From: an uncultured Actinomycetes bacterium
GTDB taxonomy: Bacteria > Actinomycetota > Actinomycetes > Nanopelagicales > Nanopelagicaceae
DNA: 6,589 nt
Assembly: GCA_903907665.1 (NCBI GenBank)
Contig: CAIVOW010000192.1
Location: 1 to 6,589 of the forward strand
Direction of reading: 5' to 3'
Position 1 is the stretch's first letter; each line of letters begins with the position of its first letter. Both the position numbers and the translations under genes were made by a program. Below the pieces are notes generated by a model that did no database searches, was not told the origin of the DNA, and worked only from the letters and a program-made list of their open reading frames with translations. Of the stretch, positions 1 through 6,474 are shown in pieces.

Positions 1-47
1 CCAAGAATATTTGCGAGAACCCACAGTGAGTGAGTATTGGAATCCAT
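1..47 (-). CDS. Start of a fourth small membrane-protein-like gene (partial, runs off left edge)
   Basis: Seen: reading leftwards from an ATG at 47-45 there are 15 open codons, giving MDSNTHSLWVLANIL, before the window ends. An AGGAGG lies at 56-61, eight bases before the ATG, inside the last codons of the preceding gene, whose stop is only 4 bases upstream. That spacing matches the rest of the operon. The segment SLWVLANIL resembles the start of the small membrane protein at 559-813 (SLWGVGNLI: S, L, W, N and an aliphatic residue in the same order). Inference: it is a further paralogue of the small membrane proteins and the operon continues leftwards. The remainder cannot be seen, so length and fold are unknown. 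It could equally be a larger membrane protein. Confidence 0.6.
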   Translation of the reverse strand, partial: MDSNTHSLWVLANIL

Positions 48-51
48 CTTC

Positions 52-306
52 TCAACCTCCTAGTTTCTTGCGGCCACGATTAAGTCCGGCAACAATCGCT
101 GTGGCATATGCGATCGTTGTATTAAGACCTTTAAGGCCGGCTGTGTTAACAACTGCGCCTTCAAGTCCGGCATTAATTCTTTGAGCCTGGCCACCAATTT
201 TGTGAGCCAGCAAAAGGATTGGGACCACGAGAGCTACGACAACAAGTACAACAACTGTTGCAATGATGTAGCCCACGAGCCAACCTGGGTGATTAGTAAA
301 GTCCAT
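52..306 (-). CDS. Small single-pass membrane protein C (84 aa), downstream of coxG
   Basis: I do not recognise a named family. Seen: 84 residues; an N-terminal hydrophobic segment at about residues 9-34, rich in Val, Leu and Ile and ending in a Pro and a Leu run; then an amphipathic region with AGLEGAV at about 46-52; and a basic tail with NRGRKKLGG at the end. The SD GGGGGAG precedes the ATG, and the gene starts 13 bases after the stop of its neighbour. It is the third of three consecutive genes with the same plan (short N-terminus, one membrane helix, about 45 residues after it with a Leu-(Glu/Ser)-Gly-(Gly/Ala)-Val motif). Inference: the three are diverged duplicates that act with the membrane side of the CODH system, such as an anchor, a scaffold or a quinone-access module. 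Topology cannot be fixed by eye, but the basic C-terminus would fit a cytoplasmic tail. Confidence 0.8.
   Translation of the reverse strand: MDFTNHPGWLVGYIIATVVVLVVVALVVPILLLAHKIGGQAQRINAGLEGAVVNTAGLKGLNTTIAYATAIVAGLNRGRKKLGG
56..61 (-). promoter_or_regulatory. Strong ribosome binding site for the left-edge gene
   Basis: AGGAGG on the minus strand, eight bases before the ATG at 47. It is embedded in the final Leu-Gly-Gly codons of the upstream small membrane protein gene. It is the main evidence that the partial frame at the left edge is a real, translationally coupled gene. Confidence 0.6.
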
Positions 307-319
307 CTGTTATCTCCCC

Positions 320-547
320 CTAGATCGTTTCTGCAAAATCGCGTACTGGCTTGAGGCTAGCGTTTACTGATTTAACAACGCTAGGAACCGTCGCTGTCTT
401 TGCGACAATTACTTGCACTCCACCTTCAAGTGCATCAAGAGATTTAGTTACTGCACGCAGGTGCAAGATAACGCGTGATAGGCCTAGCGCTGCGGCAGCG
501 ATAATTAACGTTGCCAGAATTAGCGTGTATACGGCTTGTTGTGCCAT
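320..547 (-). CDS. Small single-pass membrane protein B (75 aa), downstream of coxG
   Basis: No named family recognised. Seen: 75 residues, one hydrophobic segment at about 5-23 (Leu/Ile/Ala rich), then a basic stretch (HLRAVTK) and an amphipathic region. The region DALEGGV at 38-44, followed by T53, P55, K59 and N62, lines up almost without gaps with DALSGGV, T53/T54, P55, K60 and N63 of the neighbouring protein at 559-813, so the two are very probably paralogues. The SD AGGGG sits about nine bases before the ATG. The gene starts 11 bases after the previous stop and is followed 13 bases later by the next. Its role is unknown; the position points to a membrane component cooperating with CoxG and CODH. 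The overlapping plus-strand frames here have no SD or recognisable domain and are treated as shadows. Confidence 0.82.
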   Translation of the reverse strand: MAQQAVYTLILATLIIAAAALGLSRVILHLRAVTKSLDALEGGVQVIVAKTATVPSVVKSVNASLKPVRDFAETI

Positions 548-558
548 TTCGATTCCCC

Positions 559-813
559 TTATCCGAGTAACTTGGAAACTGGTCCGGCGTAACGAACTGC
601 CCCGTGGGCAACTTCTTTAATTACGTTATCTGTCTTTGCAAGCAAAGCTGGTGTTGTATCGAGTTCACCGATCAAGGCAACTCCTCCAGAAAGTGCATCA
701 TCTGCCGCACCGCGAATGCGCTCAAGTGGTCCAAGAACCATATTTAGCAGCGCAACGAGAACTGGGACGATTACAACTAACAGGATCAGATTTCCGACTC
801 CCCATAGACTCAT
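559..813 (-). CDS. Small single-pass membrane protein A (84 aa), directly downstream of coxG
   Basis: No named family recognised. Seen: 84 residues beginning MSLWGVGNL; a strong hydrophobic segment at about 6-28; a charged linker (LERIRGAADD); the motif DALSGGV at 39-45; and a helix-prone tail through K60, N63 and K66 ending in KLLG. The SD AAAGGA lies about seven bases before the ATG, and the start is 20 bases after the coxG stop. The part after the membrane helix aligns with the next gene's product and less well with the third. The general look (one N-terminal membrane helix, then an amphipathic helix) recalls DUF948-like small membrane proteins, but I cannot assign that. Inference: it is a subunit of a membrane platform for CODH or CoxG, because CoxG is the protein known to bridge CODH to membrane quinone in studied actinobacteria. 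Confidence 0.82.
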   Translation of the reverse strand: MSLWGVGNLILLVVIVPVLVALLNMVLGPLERIRGAADDALSGGVALIGELDTTPALLAKTDNVIKEVAHGAVRYAGPVSKLLG

Positions 814-833
814 TAGTTTTCCTTTCTCTCTCG

Positions 834-1421
834 TTAGCGACGTGGTGCTGGTTGATATGGAAGGAAGAAGCGAGCAAAAATTCTTGCTGCTGCTTTCTTT
901 ACGACTGTCATTGCGATTGCGATCCCGCTTGCAGCCTTTGGGCCACCAACAGTGTTTGGATCAATTCCCATGGAGATTGCCTTCATGCGCGCTTGCATGC
1001 TGCCGGCAGTTTGATTAACTAAAACTGCGGTGACATCTGCGATTAATCCGCGGCCGAACTGTGCCGCAGCTCCTGAAACGACTAGATCGAGGGAGATTTT
1101 TACTGAAGTGCCACCGGCTACTGGATTAAGCGCTGCTATAAGGACTGCCTGCGCCTCGCCGCGGCCTTTCTTATCAGAACCCGATGCGTTGATAGTGATG
1201 ATCTTCTTGGCGGTATCGCGATTTTCGACCTTTGCCTGACCGGAAAATTCTAGCTTTACTGGTCCCGCAGAGATGATTACATCTCCACTGTAATGATCTT
1301 CAGCCATTTTATCCGTTAGGTCAGCACCAGGAATACATGCTGCCACTTGTGGAATGTCATAAAAGAATTGCCACACATCGTCGATCTGTTGATCAACAAC
1401 TATCGTCTGCGAGATTAGCAT
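834..1421 (-). CDS. coxG: CoxG, SRPBCC-fold CODH membrane/quinone partner (195 aa)
   Basis: Known for the family: CoxG proteins have a START/SRPBCC-type lipid-binding fold. In studied bacteria CoxG recruits CODH to the membrane, and in mycobacteria it is reported to shuttle menaquinone between the membrane and CODH. Seen: residues 1-145 fit the domain, with VWQFFYDIPQVAACIPGA at about 16-33 (the Pro-Gly-Ala turn typical of CoxG) and the segments YSGDV, VKLEFSG and KGRGEAQA. Residues 163-188 form an apolar, weakly basic helix (AIAMTVVKKAAARIFARFF) ending PYQPAPRR, which fits a membrane-binding C-terminal tail. The length of 195 residues is in the usual range. The ATG overlaps the stop of the upstream XdhC-type gene by 7 bases and has an AGGAGG four bases before it, so start and coupling are well supported. 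Three small membrane proteins follow. Confidence 0.92.
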   Translation of the reverse strand: MLISQTIVVDQQIDDVWQFFYDIPQVAACIPGADLTDKMAEDHYSGDVIISAGPVKLEFSGQAKVENRDTAKKIITINASGSDKKGRGEAQAVLIAALNPVAGGTSVKISLDLVVSGAAAQFGRGLIADVTAVLVNQTAGSMQARMKAISMGIDPNTVGGPKAASGIAIAMTVVKKAAARIFARFFLPYQPAPRR

Positions 1422-2377
1422 TTTGCCTCCTGGTTGATGAATGACGATGGATCTTTTTCAAACGCTGTGCGACATCCAGGCGCACAGAAGTAATAGGTCG
1501 TTCCTTCATATTCGAAGGGACGATTAGATTTTTCAGCAGCGACGGTCATGCCGCAGACCAAATCAATTACCTCAGTTGGTTGCACCATCTGAAGCAGATT
1601 TGGTGTCGCCTTTGGAGTTAGCGCACCGGCAGCACGTAGTTGAACTAATTGCGCCAGAATAGAAACGGCCATTTCACGGTGAGTTGTATGTCCAAGATCT
1701 AGACCTGCTGGCAATTGAACTGTGTCGATCTTACTTTTCGAGAAACCGCGGTCTTCTAAGTAAGAAAGAACTGCAGCTCCACGTTTACGCGATGCAACGA
1801 CGCCGAGATAGACCGGTTCTGCTGGAAGTGCTGTTTCAGTTGCTTCTTCATCGCCATGACCTTGCGTAGCGATAATCACAACTGAGGAAGAGTCGACCAT
1901 AGATGTTGTGAAATCGGCAAAATCCATAATCTGTACTCGCCAATTCATAACTTCAATTAACTGCTTCAGAGTAACTGCCATAGGCGAGCGCCCGACGATA
2001 GTTACTTGAGGAGATGCATTTACTGGTTCAACGTAAATCTGAAGTGCGCCTTCGCTTTGGCATGCCATCGGAACTGTTAGAACTCCATCCGGAACATGCA
2101 TTCCTAGAAAGTCCGCTTCTTGTCCGAGCCAAACCAATTGAGCTTTTCCGGATTCCATTACCTTCTTTGCTTCACGGATTAGGACTGGCTCGGCACACGC
2201 TCCGCCAATCCATCCATGTAACTTTCCATCAGAGGTAATTAGAGCGCGAGAACCGCTCTGTCCAGAAGAAGGGCCTTGGCGCCAAACGACAGTCGCCATC
2301 ACAAAAGATTCACCACTATTTGTGAGTTCGACTGCGCGTTCCATGACGCCCATGCCTTCTAATGGATTGAAAGACAT
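1415..2377 (-). CDS. XdhC/CoxI-family molybdoenzyme maturation factor fused to a C-terminal YHS domain (320 aa)
   Basis: Known: XdhC-family proteins (CoxF and CoxI in cox clusters) bind molybdenum cofactor and help its sulfuration and insertion into xanthine-dehydrogenase-family enzymes. YHS domains are short Cys-rich metal-binding modules found in copper and heavy-metal proteins. Seen: an N-terminal XdhC/CoxI domain at about 10-75, with QGPSSGQSGSRALI and the typical GWIGGACAEP (C61); a Rossmann-type XdhC C domain at about 123-240, with VTIVGRSPMA, VVIIATQGHGD, YLGVVASRKRG and PAGLDLGH; then a YHS domain at 271-313 with VCGM (C275) and YYFCAPGC (C298, C302). The coxL stop is 2 bases upstream, with only a distant GGAG, so translation probably couples to coxL. 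The fusion suggests one protein handling both the Mo cofactor and a thiophilic metal, possibly the copper of the Mo-Cu site. The metal role is inference; the family call is firm. Confidence 0.9.
   Translation of the reverse strand: MSFNPLEGMGVMERAVELTNSGESFVMATVVWRQGPSSGQSGSRALITSDGKLHGWIGGACAEPVLIREAKKVMESGKAQLVWLGQEADFLGMHVPDGVLTVPMACQSEGALQIYVEPVNASPQVTIVGRSPMAVTLKQLIEVMNWRVQIMDFADFTTSMVDSSSVVIIATQGHGDEEATETALPAEPVYLGVVASRKRGAAVLSYLEDRGFSKSKIDTVQLPAGLDLGHTTHREMAVSILAQLVQLRAAGALTPKATPNLLQMVQPTEVIDLVCGMTVAAEKSNRPFEYEGTTYYFCAPGCRTAFEKDPSSFINQEAKC
1426..1431 (-). promoter_or_regulatory. Ribosome binding site of coxG inside the upstream gene
   Basis: AGGAGG on the minus strand lies in the last codons of the XdhC-YHS gene, four bases before the coxG ATG. 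That ATG overlaps the TAA of the upstream gene (ATGCTAA). The arrangement fixes the coxG start and implies translational coupling. Confidence 0.7.
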
Positions 2378-2379
2378 TC

Positions 2380-4761
2380 TTAGTTGCCGCTCCGTACCGG
2401 TGGCATACCGTAAACATCTTTTCCTGTTGTTAGAGCTTCGTATACACGGTTAGGCATCAAAGGCATATCGATATTGCGAACGCCCTTGTCCTTAAGTGCA
2501 TCCATAACCGCATTAACGAATGCAGCTGGTCCGCCCACAGTTGCGCATTCACCAACGCCTTTAGCACCGATTGGGTGGTGAGGGCATGGTGTAACAACTT
2601 CATAGAGCTCAAAGCCTGGAGTTTCCCAAGCAGTTGGCAACAAGAAGTCCATGTAATTTCCGCCGATGATATTTCCTTCTTCATCGTAAGTTTGATACTG
2701 CATATTTGCCATGGCATATGCCTCGGTTAGTCCGCCCATGATCTGTCCTTCAACGATCATTGGGTTGATACGGACACCGCAGTCATCGACAGCAACAAAT
2801 TGCAATACATCCCAAACACCTGTCTCGGGATCAATTTCAACCTTTGCAATGTAGCAAGCAAATGGCCATGTGAGGTTTGGAGGATCGTAGTAAGCGACAT
2901 TCTCCAGTCCAGGTTCCATTCCATCTGGCATATTGCTATATGCAGCCATTGCGCAATCTTGAATTGTTACGCCACGTTCCTGATTTCCACGAACGTAGAA
3001 ACGGCCCAACTCCCACTCGATATCTTCTTCAGATACTTCAAGTAAGTGAGCGGCAAGCTTGCGCGCTTTTGCACGAACCTTGCGGGCAACCATTGCAATT
3101 GCTGCTCCGGCTACTGGCGTTGAACGAGATGCGTAAGTACCCATACCGAATGGAGCGGTATCTGTATCGCCTTCTTCAACGAGAATGTCATCTGCAGGTA
3201 TACCGAGTTCGTGAGCAACGATCTGAGCCCAAGTAGTCTCGTGGCCAGTTCCCTGTCCACGTGAACCGGTACGCAAGATCGCTTTACCTGACATATGGAT
3301 ACGAAGTTCAGCAGAGTCAAACATCTTGATACCCAAGATGTCGTACTCGCGGCTATTGCCGGCGCCCAATGGTTCAGTCATTGTTGAAATTCCGATACCA
3401 AGCAGGCGTCCACGCTTTGCAGCCTCAGCCTTTTCAGCTGCAAAGTTCTTGTATCCGATTGCTTCCAATCCGATATCAAGGCACTTCTCGTACTGACCTG
3501 AGTCAGTTAGGAAACCAAATGCTGTGCGGTGTGGGTGCTGTTCGTCTTTAACGAAGTTAACGCGACGGAACTCGGCTTGATCCATACCAAGATCATCTGC
3601 GGCTGCTTGAACCATACGTTCTTGGAAGAACATCGCTTCAGTAACGCGGAATGAACAACGGTAGGCAACTCCACCTGGCGCCTTATTTGTGTAGTAACCA
3701 GTAGCAAACATATGCGCAGTTGGAATGTCGTAAGCAGCAAATGCTGAGTGCATCAGACCAATCTTGAACTTAGATGGCTGTGCATCCGCAAAGAATGCAC
3801 CGTGATCTGAAATTGTGTTCATACGAACACCAAGGATCTTTCCATCTTTACGAAGGGCCATCTCACCCTTTAGGTAGACATCGCGACCAAAGCCGGTTGA
3901 AGTTAGGTTACCGGTCTTATCTTCAATCCACTTGACAGGCTTTTCAGTCAAAATCGAAGCGAGAATCGCAACAACATAACCTGGATAGATAGGAACCTTA
4001 TTTCCGAAGCCGCCTCCAATATCAGGAGAAACGATGCGGATATTTTGTTCAGGAAGTTCTGCAACCATCGCAACTGCGGCACGCACAATATGTGGGGCCT
4101 GAGTTGTTAGGTAAACAGTCAGCTTGCCTGTTGCGCGATCGTAATCTGCAAGAGATCCACAAGTCTCCATTGGAGATGGATGTGTACGTGGATAGTGAAG
4201 TTCAATCTTTGACACAACATCTGCATCTTGGAAAGCCTTATCGGTGCGCGCCTTATCGCCGATTTCCCAGTCGAAAATCTTGTTTCCTACTTGGCCAGCT
4301 TTGTCATCGCGGATCTGAACTGCATCCGGTGCTGCTGCCTGAACTGGGTTAACGATTGGAGGAAGGATTTCGTAATCTACGACAATCTTTCCGCAAGCAT
4401 CTTTGGCGATATACGGGTCATCTGCAATTACTGCACAGACTTCTTGGCCTTGGAAGCGGACCTTATCCGTAGCAAGAACAGCTGCTGTGTCGTATGAAAG
4501 CGTTGGCATCCATGCCAAGTTACGTGCTGCCATCATCTCGCCTGTCAGAACCAGACGAACGCCAGGCATATCCCATGCTGCGCTTGTATCGATTGATTTG
4601 ATACGTGCGTGAGCTACTGGGCTACGTAAAATCTCCATGTGTAGCATTCCTGGAAGAACAATGTCATCTACATAATTGCCTTTACCGCGAATGAAACGGT
4701 TATCTTCAACTCGGCGACGGCTCGCGCCCATTCCACCAATTTTGACTTCGTCTAAGCTCAT
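2380..4761 (-). CDS. coxL: CoxL, large molybdenum-copper subunit of form I aerobic CO dehydrogenase (793 aa)
   Basis: Reaction: CO + H2O to CO2 + 2 H+ + 2 electrons at a Mo-S-Cu centre bearing molybdopterin cytosine dinucleotide (MCD), with electrons passed to CoxS. Seen: an aldehyde oxidase/xanthine dehydrogenase a/b hammerhead domain (about 20-135), then the molybdopterin-binding domain. The active-site loop AYRCSFR is at 366-372 with C369, the Cu-binding cysteine. This is the form I signature, as opposed to AYRGAGR in form II enzymes of other function. Other family landmarks are DIGGGFGNK (247-255), GQGTGHETTW (502-511), GMGTYASRSTPVAGAA (539-554), VDDCGVRINPM (658-668) and HHPIGAKGVGE (728-738), whose E738 is the catalytic-type glutamate. 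The length is near the usual 800. The SD GGGAG lies about nine bases before the ATG, and coxS ends 18 bases upstream. Variants: GQIMGG at 672-677, where many relatives have His in place of Met675, and GQGTGH, where QGQGH is common. Confidence 0.97.
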   Translation of the reverse strand: MSLDEVKIGGMGASRRRVEDNRFIRGKGNYVDDIVLPGMLHMEILRSPVAHARIKSIDTSAAWDMPGVRLVLTGEMMAARNLAWMPTLSYDTAAVLATDKVRFQGQEVCAVIADDPYIAKDACGKIVVDYEILPPIVNPVQAAAPDAVQIRDDKAGQVGNKIFDWEIGDKARTDKAFQDADVVSKIELHYPRTHPSPMETCGSLADYDRATGKLTVYLTTQAPHIVRAAVAMVAELPEQNIRIVSPDIGGGFGNKVPIYPGYVVAILASILTEKPVKWIEDKTGNLTSTGFGRDVYLKGEMALRKDGKILGVRMNTISDHGAFFADAQPSKFKIGLMHSAFAAYDIPTAHMFATGYYTNKAPGGVAYRCSFRVTEAMFFQERMVQAAADDLGMDQAEFRRVNFVKDEQHPHRTAFGFLTDSGQYEKCLDIGLEAIGYKNFAAEKAEAAKRGRLLGIGISTMTEPLGAGNSREYDILGIKMFDSAELRIHMSGKAILRTGSRGQGTGHETTWAQIVAHELGIPADDILVEEGDTDTAPFGMGTYASRSTPVAGAAIAMVARKVRAKARKLAAHLLEVSEEDIEWELGRFYVRGNQERGVTIQDCAMAAYSNMPDGMEPGLENVAYYDPPNLTWPFACYIAKVEIDPETGVWDVLQFVAVDDCGVRINPMIVEGQIMGGLTEAYAMANMQYQTYDEEGNIIGGNYMDFLLPTAWETPGFELYEVVTPCPHHPIGAKGVGECATVGGPAAFVNAVMDALKDKGVRNIDMPLMPNRVYEALTTGKDVYGMPPVRSGN

Positions 4762-4779
4762 TATTTTCCGCTCCCTGAC

Positions 4780-5307
4780 CTAGTTGAGTTCCGCGCGCAT
4801 TTTTTCAGCAGCCCAGAGAACCGCCTTGACGATATTTTGGTAACCAGTGCATCGACACAAGTTGCCAGAAAGAGCCCAGCGAATTTCATCTTCGGTTGGG
4901 TTGAGATTCTCTTCGAGAAGCGCCTTAGCTGCCATCATCATTCCTGGAGTACAGAAACCGCACTGCAGCGCATGCTCTTGCTTGAAGCCTTCTTGCAATG
5001 GGTGGAGTTCGCTTGCAGATGCCAGTCCCTCAACTGTTTGCACATCATGGCCATCAGCCTGCACTGCGAACATTGTGCAACTCTTGATTGGGCGACCATC
5101 AAAAAGTACTGTGCAAGCGCCACAGTTAGTTGTGTCGCAACCTGTGTGAGTTCCAGTTAATTTAAATCCTTGGCGAAGCAAATGTGCGAGCAAGAGTCTT
5201 GGTTCAACATTTGCTGTGCGCGCTTCTCCATTTACATTTACCGTTACACGGCGAACCGGAATATCACTTGCCGGAGGCGTGTTTATTTCTTCATAAAGGC
5301 TCGACAT
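4780..5307 (-). CDS. coxS: CoxS, small 2x[2Fe-2S] subunit of CO dehydrogenase (175 aa)
   Basis: CoxS carries electrons from the Mo-Cu site of CoxL to the FAD of CoxM. Seen: an N-terminal plant-type ferredoxin domain (about 18-95) with C57, C62, C65 and C77 in the C-x4-C-x2-C-x11-C spacing, then an all-helical second cluster domain with [11 protein letters not shown] (C116, C119) and [11 protein letters not shown] (C151, C153). All eight ligands are present. The protein is about ten residues longer than many CoxS because of a short leader, [17 protein letters not shown], before the ferredoxin strand. No internal start codon would remove it. The gene begins 4 bases after the coxM stop with no clear SD, so translation probably depends on coupling to coxM. 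It ends 18 bases before coxL. Confidence 0.96.
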   Translation of the reverse strand: MSSLYEEINTPPASDIPVRRVTVNVNGEARTANVEPRLLLAHLLRQGFKLTGTHTGCDTTNCGACTVLFDGRPIKSCTMFAVQADGHDVQTVEGLASASELHPLQEGFKQEHALQCGFCTPGMMMAAKALLEENLNPTEDEIRWALSGNLCRCTGYQNIVKAVLWAAEKMRAELN

Positions 5308-5311
5308 ATTT

Positions 5312-6181
5312 TTAGGCTACTTTCTGTGCGGAGTTGGCAACGAGGATTCTCTTAACAAACGTTTCAATGATGTGGCGCTTGTATTCGGCTGAGCCACGGT
5401 GATCTGTACGAGGCTCTGCCTTAGCAGCCACAAGTGCTGCCGCCTTTGCAATTGTTGCTTCGGTCAACTTCTGACCAATAAGCGCTGATGCTGCTTCGTT
5501 GGCGTCGATGGTCTTTCCACCAACACCAGCAAGTGCAAAACCTGCATTTAGAACTGTGTCACCGTTCATGTCCAGAGCCACCGCTACTGATGCAGTTGCG
5601 AAGTCACCGACGCGACGTTCTAGCTTTAGGTAGCCACCACGAGCAACACCTTTAGGGGCAGGAATTACCGCTTCGATAGCAATCTCGTTGTAGTTGAGAG
5701 AATTTGCATAAGGACCAAGTACGAAATCTTTCATCGCGATGGTGCGCTTGCCTTTAGGACCTTGAACAACGATCGAACCGTGTAGTGCGATCATGGTTGC
5801 GGCCCAGTCACCTTGTGGGTCAGCGTGACAAACAGATCCAACAAAGGTTCCACGTACGCGAACAATTGGATCTGCAACTAGTGGCGCTGCTGCGGCAATT
5901 GTTGGTTGGCGCTTTGCAATCTCTGCTGACTTTTCCAAATGTTCATGACGAACAAGGGCGCCAATGTGGAGTGACCCATCGGCATCAAAGCGGATGTAAT
6001 CAAGGTCAGGAATATTGTTGATATCGACAATTTGATCTGGGAATGCAAAACGAAGTTTTAGCATTGGAACAAGGCTCTGTCCGCCTGCCAATACCTTCGC
6101 CTCACCCTTGCCAGCATCGAGCAATTTAATTGCTTCCGCAATTGTCTTCGGAGATTCATATTTAAATCTTGATGGATACAT
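5312..6181 (-). CDS. coxM: CoxM, FAD-binding medium subunit of CO dehydrogenase (289 aa)
   Basis: CoxM holds FAD and delivers CO-derived electrons to the quinone pool. Seen: the FAD-binding domain of the molybdopterin dehydrogenase family covers about 1-175, with the first FAD loop AGGQSLVPM at 32-40 (AGGHS/AGGQS type), [13 protein letters not shown] at 52-64 and [10 protein letters not shown] at 74-83. The second loop reads [17 protein letters not shown] at 110-126, where the classic CoxM form is RGTIGGNLAHADP. The C-terminal CO dehydrogenase flavoprotein domain (about 180-285) contains [21 protein letters not shown] and ends in the usual helix after SAEYKRHI. The length is normal for the family. 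The ATG has an AGGGG SD about nine bases before it and starts 29 bases after the preceding small gene. The stop is 4 bases before coxS. Confidence 0.95.
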   Translation of the reverse strand: MYPSRFKYESPKTIAEAIKLLDAGKGEAKVLAGGQSLVPMLKLRFAFPDQIVDINNIPDLDYIRFDADGSLHIGALVRHEHLEKSAEIAKRQPTIAAAAPLVADPIVRVRGTFVGSVCHADPQGDWAATMIALHGSIVVQGPKGKRTIAMKDFVLGPYANSLNYNEIAIEAVIPAPKGVARGGYLKLERRVGDFATASVAVALDMNGDTVLNAGFALAGVGGKTIDANEAASALIGQKLTEATIAKAAALVAAKAEPRTDHRGSAEYKRHIIETFVKRILVANSAQKVA

Positions 6182-6210
6182 ATTTAATTTCCCCTAATTG
6201 AGTTTTACGG

Positions 6211-6444
6211 TTACTTGCTCTTCTTGTCTTTTACTGCAACTGGCATTGAATCTGCATCTGGGTTAGGACGTGGTTCTTGGTGTGCCGGCCATGGACCTTG
6301 CACCGGTTGACTTGCTACTTTTAAAAATTCTGTAATTTGTGGCCATGCCCAAATCGTTGGGCTGTCGCCAGTCTTTGGTGAGTTTTCAATGAGTTCAAAT
6401 AAACGAGGATTGCCGCGTTCATTTCCTGTAGATTCAACGACCAT
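6211..6444 (-). CDS. Pro/Trp-rich small protein of unknown function, first gene of the cox operon (77 aa)
   Basis: I recognise no family. Seen: 77 residues, no membrane segment or signal peptide. It starts MVVESTGNERGNPRLFELIE, followed by IWAWPQITEFLK at about 31-42, a proline-rich stretch with QGPWPAHQEPRPNPD (49-63), and a short basic tail (VKDKKSK). There are no cysteines or histidine clusters that would suggest metal binding. The ATG at 6444 has AGAGGG six bases before it, and coxM follows 29 bases later in the same direction, so it is likely co-transcribed with the CODH subunits. The overlapping frame at 6321-6503 starts at TTG and lacks such a site. Inference: an accessory or assembly protein, or an extra small subunit, of CODH. 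A regulatory role or a spurious frame is possible but less likely given the SD, the position and the protein-like composition. Confidence 0.68.
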   Translation of the reverse strand: MVVESTGNERGNPRLFELIENSPKTGDSPTIWAWPQITEFLKVASQPVQGPWPAHQEPRPNPDADSMPVAVKDKKSK

Positions 6445-6474
6445 GGATTTCCCTCTTCCCTTATTGTGTGGAGA

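Noticed and set aside
636..1022. 128-residue plus-strand frame over coxG and the first small membrane gene
   Set aside because: Cys/Trp/Leu-rich composition without domain logic, antisense to well-supported genes with SD sites. It is a shadow frame.
2800..3236. Plus-strand frames antisense to coxL (81 and 119 residues)
   Set aside because: They lie opposite conserved CoxL sequence, lack ribosome sites and have the low-complexity look of antisense translation.
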